A stretch of DNA of 64,000 bases from Apteryx mantelli. Lineage: Eukaryota; Chordata; Aves; Apterygiformes; Apterygidae. The stretch lies in NCBI RefSeq assembly GCF_036417845.1, contig NC_089978.1, positions 136,952,288 to 137,016,287 of the forward strand, in the 5' to 3' direction. This document shows positions 58,261 through 64,000 of this stretch, one piece after another. The position numbers were made by a program, and so were the translations under genes. Positions within the stretch are counted from its first letter, which is position 1. Each line of letters opens with the position of its first letter. The notes under the pieces were generated by a model. That model saw only the letters and a list, made by a program, of their open reading frames with translations. It made no database searches and was not told the DNA's origin.

Positions 58261-58603
58261 CAGGCATATGTCATTTCATTGCTCTTTGCTTTATTGCGCT
58301 TTGCAGATATTGCTTTTTTTTTTTTTTTAAACAAATTGAAGGTTTGTGGCAACCCTGTGTCAAGCAAGTCTATTGGTGCCATTTTTCCAACAGCATGTGC
58401 TCACTTTGTGTCTCTGTGTCACATTTTGTACATTGTCTTTTTAGACATAATGCTATTGCACACTTAATAGACTACAGTATAGTGTAAACATAACTTTTAT
58501 ATGCACTGGGAAACCAAAAAATTCATGTGTCTTGCTTTATTGCGATATTCACTTTATGGCGGTGCTCTGCAACTGAACCCACAATATCTCCGAGGTATGC
58601 CTG
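58261..58603 (+). mobile_element. Tigger1-like non-autonomous DNA transposon
   Basis: The 343-bp element starts CAGGCATA and ends TATGCCTG, with TA duplications at 58259-58260 and 58604-58605, as expected for the Tc1/mariner-pogo group. The inner sequence, including GCTTTATTGCGCTTTGCAGA, GAAGGTTTGTGGCAACCCTG, ATTGCACACTTAATAGACTA and AATATCTCCGAGGTATGCCT, matches both ends of mammalian Tigger1 as I remember it. The whole transposase region is missing, with the join at about 58427-58433. A T run at 58315-58328 has expanded. It cannot move by itself. Confidence 0.88.
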
Positions 58604-59019
58604 TAGTGTCCTGTAGAATTTCCCTACTGTCTTCTGCTGGTAAGTTTCAGCACTGTGTGCCACTGTGCCTTACTCAGTAGCTTTCCTCATGTTCCAAACT
58701 GTTAGTTTTCTAAAACCAAATCTCCTTGTATTACTACACTACATTGTGGAAACACACTTGTTAGTATATTCTGCATGGAAGTAACAGGTTCTTGCTGTTT
58801 CCAGGTTTTCTTATTGCTATAAACTACTTCTCTAAAGCTATAGTTTGACCAGTAGGACATCTCTTCTGGCTGGACTCATTCTTTTTTGAAATTATCTATT
58901 TGACTGCGTCTGTTGGTGATCAGACATGAAAATGCTGTGGTTCGGATCCTCTGTAGTAGCAGTATTTGGCTCATGTTACCAAGCCAGCAAGTGCCAGAAT
59001 TGTGCATTTTTATTTGCAT

Positions 59020-59215
59020 TACAATAACACCAAGGAATACCTGTAATGAGAAGCAGTGCCTGCCCCAAGAGCTTGCAATTCCATTAAATGAGGCAAAGGA
59101 TGAGGTGAGGAAGAGGGGTCCACAGTAAAGTGAAGTGACTTGCTCAGAGTGAAGCCTGCTCAGAACCGAGACTAGAACCATGTTGTCAGACTCCCCAAGG
59201 CTGTACTGGCAAGCA
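59020..59215 (+). repeat. ancient MIR-like SINE remnant
   Basis: GCCTGCCCCAAGAGCTTGCAAT, AAGTGAAGTGACTTGCTCAGA and a GAACCGAGACTAGAACC stretch appear in the order of old amniote MIR/CORE-type elements. Divergent; assigned by eye. Confidence 0.45.
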
Positions 59216-62200
59216 TTCCTGCCCGAGAGGAGTAAATAGGGGCGTCTTTGCTTAGTGTATCATGCTTGATACTGATTCCAGGAGGGAAAGGGGGTGGACA
59301 TGGGGGGGGGAGGGGGGGAGAGTCTTTTGGACAGAGCAGCTCTAAGAAAACTGAACAACTGGAGACAGCTGGCTACAGTTTTTCAGATCCTCAGGAAAGT
59401 ATGATTTTGTGTTGAGCAGCTGCTACAAACACTTAGGAGGGAGCTGTTACCAACAGCAGTTAAGTGTGGGACTGATATTAGAAAGCAGATGTGTCAGACT
59501 GTAGAGTCTATTAAAGATGCACTCCCTGTCAGTGAGTCCTCTGCTGAAGGGCTCTTGGCAGCTGTCTAGCCCTGCAGGATCTCTGAATCTCAATGAGATG
59601 CCATGTGTGAGAGGGAAGAGAGCTAGCATTGAAATTATCAGTAGCAGAACAATTAAACCGAAGCTGCTGGAGCTGAAAGATTTTTGTGCTGTTCTCCATG
59701 GTTTTCCTTTCCTCTGACCCAAAAGGCTGCCTCTGTGAGTGCTGTGAATTAGAGATGGGCCATGGCAGAAAGAAATACAGGGACTGAGAATGTTTGAACA
59801 GAGGGCAACGTAACAAGGAAATGGAGATGTGGTGATGAGGTGGAGGTGTTGTGAGGGGCTAGTGTCTTTGATCCTTGTAGAGAGGGCATGACTGGAGTCC
59901 GCAAAGAAAGATAGTTAATCATCTCTCAGCAAAATAATAAAGAATGGGATCAGAATAAGAATCACTGTAAGGTACAAGACCAGAAATGCAAAAGCTAAGA
60001 AAAGGAGTGGAAGGTTAAAACTGAGGGAATCTAAAGAGGGAATCTAGCCTGGAAGCTCTAGCAAAGTTTGCCATTATGAGAGAGGATCAGCAGAGTCGGA
60101 GGTTGTTGTCCGAAAGAACTGTGGCTAGTGAGGGCATTCAGATTTGGGCAAGTCTGTCTGTTTAGTGAGAAACTCCCTTTCAGAATCAGATTCCTCCCAC
60201 AACAGAAGAAGACTTTGTGGTTACAGACTCTGCCACAAGCAGAAATTAAAAAAAAAAAAAATTACAAATACTAAAATACCTTAGGATACTAGAACACTCA
60301 ATAAAACAAAACACCATTAAAGTTACTGTATGTATATAGTTATTATTGAATAGGAAAATAGAAGCAAATTGAAATCTAGATGCTGAAAAGCAAAGTAGTT
60401 AGACATTAATGAATATTATTTAAACCTTTCCTATTAACAATATATTCAACATAAATGTTCTAATTCTGATCAGACTCCTTTTCTGATGGAAAGTGATTCC
60501 ACTGACAGTTTTTTGTCTTGCCATACTACCAAACCTTTTACCATAGAGTTTGGCCCCCACTTTCTCTATAGTTTGCTTTGCTTGGTTTAATAAATGGCTA
60601 CTTCAGCCAGTTCAAAGTTCTGTTCAACAGCCTAGGACACTGAAGGCCTGAAGTGTTCAGCTGAAGAGAGCTACAGACCCAGGTAGCATCTGTCCAAATT
60701 TAGCCATACTAGTGTTTCTTTTCTCTGATCTGGGTGGTATTGCACATGGAGCATACTATTTGAGCAAAATTATTTAAGAAAACTGCACAGGCCCTTTAAG
60801 TTCTTAACATGAAGCAGTCCCTTAAAGCCCCCAGCACATTACTGAATGAGAGATTTTCATGGTCATTTCAGTCTGTGGCATTTCTTCTTAAGCTGTCAGA
60901 AAGAAGACTGATTAGTATTAGTGTACTGGTGATTTTTGATTTTTCAGGCAGAGATCACCAAACATTCTGCTTAATTTTACAATCCACCCAATTCCACTTC
61001 CCTCACCATCAGTCAGGAATAGCTTTAGTGACAAGAAGGCAGAGGAGAATCAGGCTCCAAGGTATAGAAAAGTTAGGATTGGCCATGATAGTGCTTGTCA
61101 TTGCCTACTGACTTAGGTGTAGCTTGGGCTAGGACTAACATTGCTGATCTAGGATGAAAAATGAGAAGAAACCTTTTATTTTTTTTTAAATTTTTTTAAA
61201 TGCATCTAGTCACTTCAAGATTAATCCCATTTCTTCTCTCATTGCTTCAATGTTCCCCATCTCCCTTGATTTAGACCAGTGTGAGATAAGGTTCAGATAT
61301 TCTGTTTCTTGTTCTGTGGATTCTCCTGAATATTGAAACAACTTTAGCTGAAGTCAGTGCAGCTTTTCTTTTGTATTTGGAGAAAAGAGTCCTGGGAGTT
61401 GACAGTGTGCTGCATACAGCATGTGTTTCCTCCTCTACTTATTTTGGAGCTTGGACCAGAAAGGACCTAGAGCTTCCTCCATCACTAAAGATGGTTGGCA
61501 CAGAACTGAAGCCTCATAAACATGAAATGATCAGGCAGCAACTTCTAGAGTGTGGATGCAGAGGCAAAAAGAAAAGTTATGTCTCGGATGTGTTTGTTCA
61601 GTTTCCAGCATAGAGCGCATCTTGCTCAAATTGGCTGCTAGGTGTTCATCCATGTCTGCAGGGGCATTGAGATTAAAGTAACTTGGTTCAGAACTGATTC
61701 TTTCTATGTTTGATGGCCATACATTGCCTAGGACATGATTTTGTCTGCTCACACACATTGCTGGGGGATTCGGCTCTTGAGAGCAGTGGCTGTAGCTTCC
61801 CAGTGGCTTTGGAAGTCCTACTGCTGAGCAGTAAGAGTATGTTTTTACTTGGTGGAGAGCCTGTTGACTATTTTGACAATTGCAGCTCCCTGTGCTGTTT
61901 GCAGTATGAATACATTTCCTACATCAAACCTTAGGCTTCTTTATGCACGCCTCCATTTCTCAGTCTGTCAGCCTAAGTTAAAACTAGTCTTTGCCTTGTG
62001 TCTGTGGAGATTTTAATGTTCATTAAATATGCAGAGTGTGGATAGCCACCAGGGATGAGGGATGCCTGGGGAAACCTCAAAAGAACAGCTGAAACAGGTA
62101 GCTTCTGTTTCTCTTCCTGTGTCTGAGTCTCCATGTGGAAACTTACTCCTCTACTCTCTGCTTCCCCAGCAGCAGAGTCTCTCAAATACCCACATAATTT

Positions 62201-63589
62201 TTTGTTGAGCATCTGCCAATGAAAGGGAGAGCATTGGTGATAGATGCTTACTGAAGGAAGCAACTGTTATCATTTATTTCAGGGCCTCTAAAAGCCACAC
62301 TGCCTGCTTTGGTGCCATTCACAGTCTGCTTTAGATATCTGTCCGAGTGATAAAGTCCGAGCTCCCTTCCCCCCCTCCCTCCCAATTTGTATTTCTTCCC
62401 ACATTTATTACAGTGCTAAAAATGCATAGCATGGGTCAAGAGGATTAAAATAATGTAATGTAGGGATTGAAATGGACTGATGGATGGTGGTAGGCCATAC
62501 TAGTGGTTCATATATTCCAAACATCCTAACAGGAGAAATAAGTCTTGTACTAGATTTTCTGAATTTCCATCTCAACCACTTGTTGATACTCTGCATCATG
62601 ATGTGAGAAGTATACTGCATCCAAAAATTTATTATACAAACACCCAGTGTTATCTTACTTGTTTCTTGAGCTTATGGAGATGTAAAATAGATATTTGCTG
62701 CTGCCTAAAGTCATTAAAGAGCAGTAGAACCTTCTGAGAACCAGTGTTGTCAATTTTACAACCTTTTACAGTTTCAGCTTTTGAAGTGATAAAATTCATC
62801 AGAATTTCAGCTTTTATTAAAAAAAATATATATATATAGCCAATCATGGTCTTGGAGAAAAGTTTGCAAAGCATGAAATTCAAAGAGGTCAGAAACAATA
62901 CAGAGAATAAAAAGGAGCCCATGATGTCACATTTTTAAGTCAATGTCATGAGAGTTTCTGGATGCCTGAGCCCTGAATTTTTGAAAATTTGAAGTTGACT
63001 GAATGGGTCTGCTTTATCTTTTTACCAGCTAGGGTTTGGCAAAACTACACTAATTTTATTCTAGATACTTTTCCATTTAGACCATGCCCAGTCTTCTCCT
63101 CTGTCCTGCTTATCATCATCACTGTGATATTTCTGAGCCAGTCTGTCTTGGAATGTCTGAGCTCTTGATGATTCTGTTGCTCTTGCAAAAAAGTCATATT
63201 GTGATTTCATTGCTACTCAGCTCAGTGTGGTGATACACAAGAAAGTTTTGAGCTCTCTTATTTTGTTTCACGAGGTTAGCTGGTGGTTTGTGAGCCTTCT
63301 TTGTGGCTCAGATAATAAAGCTATTAAAAAGGTAAACAGTTTTGGAATTGAAGCAGGGGAATGGTTGAGGTCTGTAGAAGACATTTGTCTGTGTGTTTGG
63401 CTGGAAGCATCCATATGGTCCAGAAGTGTTTTCTGAACCACAGTTTTAGCAGCTCCAGTTAATGACTTCTGTCTTATTGCAGGGGTTTATAAGTAGACTA
63501 TAACTTATTGTAGTTTTCAAGAGCTAGTAGCTGCCTACTTAGGTTCAAGTTTCTACTCCTGTCCACTGGCAATCTAATAGCCCAAGATC

Positions 63590-63740
63590 TGTAAAGGATA
63601 AAGGGGCAGAGAGCCGCAGAGAACTGTAAGGGATTTGCCCAAGGTCATTCTGAAGATGAGTGGTAGAAACAAGCTAAGCACCCAAGATTCTTGACCTGCA
63701 ACCCAAGGCCTTTATCCTTTAACTCATGGTGCCTTCTGCC
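63590..63740 (+). repeat. ancient MIR-like SINE remnant
   Basis: GGGATTTGCCCAAGGTCATTC, a GAGTGGTAGAAACAAGC stretch and a terminal CCTTTATCCTTTAACTCATGG resemble MIR core and tail. Assigned by eye. Confidence 0.45.
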
Positions 63741-64000
63741 CCTGCCAGCGTATAATGCTGAGATTTGGGAGACATTCCATTAAACTGCCTGGCTCCAGGA
63801 ACTGCTTTTTAAAAGTGCAGCTGATCATTAAGAAGCAGAAATGTCAGTGTTTAAAAATGACACCAACCACTAACTCCAGTCCAGTGAAACAGTATCTAAG
63901 AAAATTCCAATCCCAGTGCTCAGTGATGACTAGATAATTCATCACAGCTTTATTTTGTGTCATGTCATTCACCCAGACTGAATCCCTGTATGCATGCTTC

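Larger units (their letters stand above)
50301..64000 (+). other. presumed TEAD4 5' intron
   Basis: AT-rich sequence with scattered homopolymers (T runs at about 52081-52099 and 53909-53926, G runs at 59303-59319), a pyrimidine tract (57165-57204), a Tigger1-like element, and two MIR-like remnants. No exon of TEAD4 or any other gene is recognised. Confidence 0.5.

Noticed and set aside
50301-64000. TEA-domain exon of TEAD4
   Set aside because: I looked for the VWSPDIEQSF and RNELIARYIK motifs in all frames of the translated stretches and found neither, so coding TEAD4 exons must lie to the right of the window.
1-64000. CRISPR arrays, operons or bacterial mobile systems
   Set aside because: Spliced vertebrate genes occupy the window and no regularly spaced direct repeats were seen.

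Overview
This is a vertebrate chromosome segment, almost certainly from a bird. The evidence is split genes with GT-AG introns, two CpG-island promoter regions plus a third GC-rich one, sparse interspersed repeats, and CR1 LINE copies ending in the sauropsid-type ATTCTGTG 3' repeat. The gene order FOXM1 (-), RHNO1 (+), TULP3 (+), TEAD4 (+) is the order known from human chromosome 12p13. I identified genes by reading exon translations against remembered vertebrate proteins; no search was run.

Positions 1-6000 (minus strand) hold the 5' half of FOXM1: a noncoding first exon, four constitutive coding exons including the whole forkhead domain, and the 45-nt cassette exon known in mammals as Va/A1. 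The rest of FOXM1 lies off the left edge. Around 6000-6100 is a compact divergent promoter shared with RHNO1, carrying a CHR-like element, an E2F-like site, an E-box, a GC box and three CCAAT/ATTGG boxes. RHNO1 (plus strand, to 10015) is a two-coding-exon gene for a 268-residue 9-1-1/TopBP1 partner. TULP3 starts only about 0.7 kb later from a GC-rich promoter with three CCAAT boxes and an X-box-like RFX site just before the ATG. It runs to 42955 in 11 coding exons whose phases join exactly into a 465-residue tubby protein. The intergenic stretch from about 43.7 to 48.9 kb holds no gene I can support. A CpG island at about 48.95-50.3 kb is the expected place for the TEAD4 promoter and first noncoding exons. 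The remaining 14 kb is intronic-looking sequence, and no TEA-domain exon is in the window.

Functionally, FOXM1 and RHNO1 link cell-cycle transcription with the ATR checkpoint through one promoter. TULP3 is a cilium trafficking adaptor and TEAD4 is a Hippo-pathway transcription factor.

The most unusual items are mobile-element remnants. First, about 91 bp of 18S rRNA is fused directly to a CR1 3' end inside TULP3 intron 9, which looks like a template-switch retrotransposition product. Second, a 343-bp internally deleted transposon with TA target duplications at 58261-58603 reads as mammalian Tigger1, unexpected in a bird. Other points are a second Ser-Pro site in the FOXM1 cassette exon, an X-box at the TULP3 start, paired M-CAT (TEAD) sites in the presumed TEAD4 leader, and a weak splice donor splitting the 9-1-1 contact motif of RHNO1.
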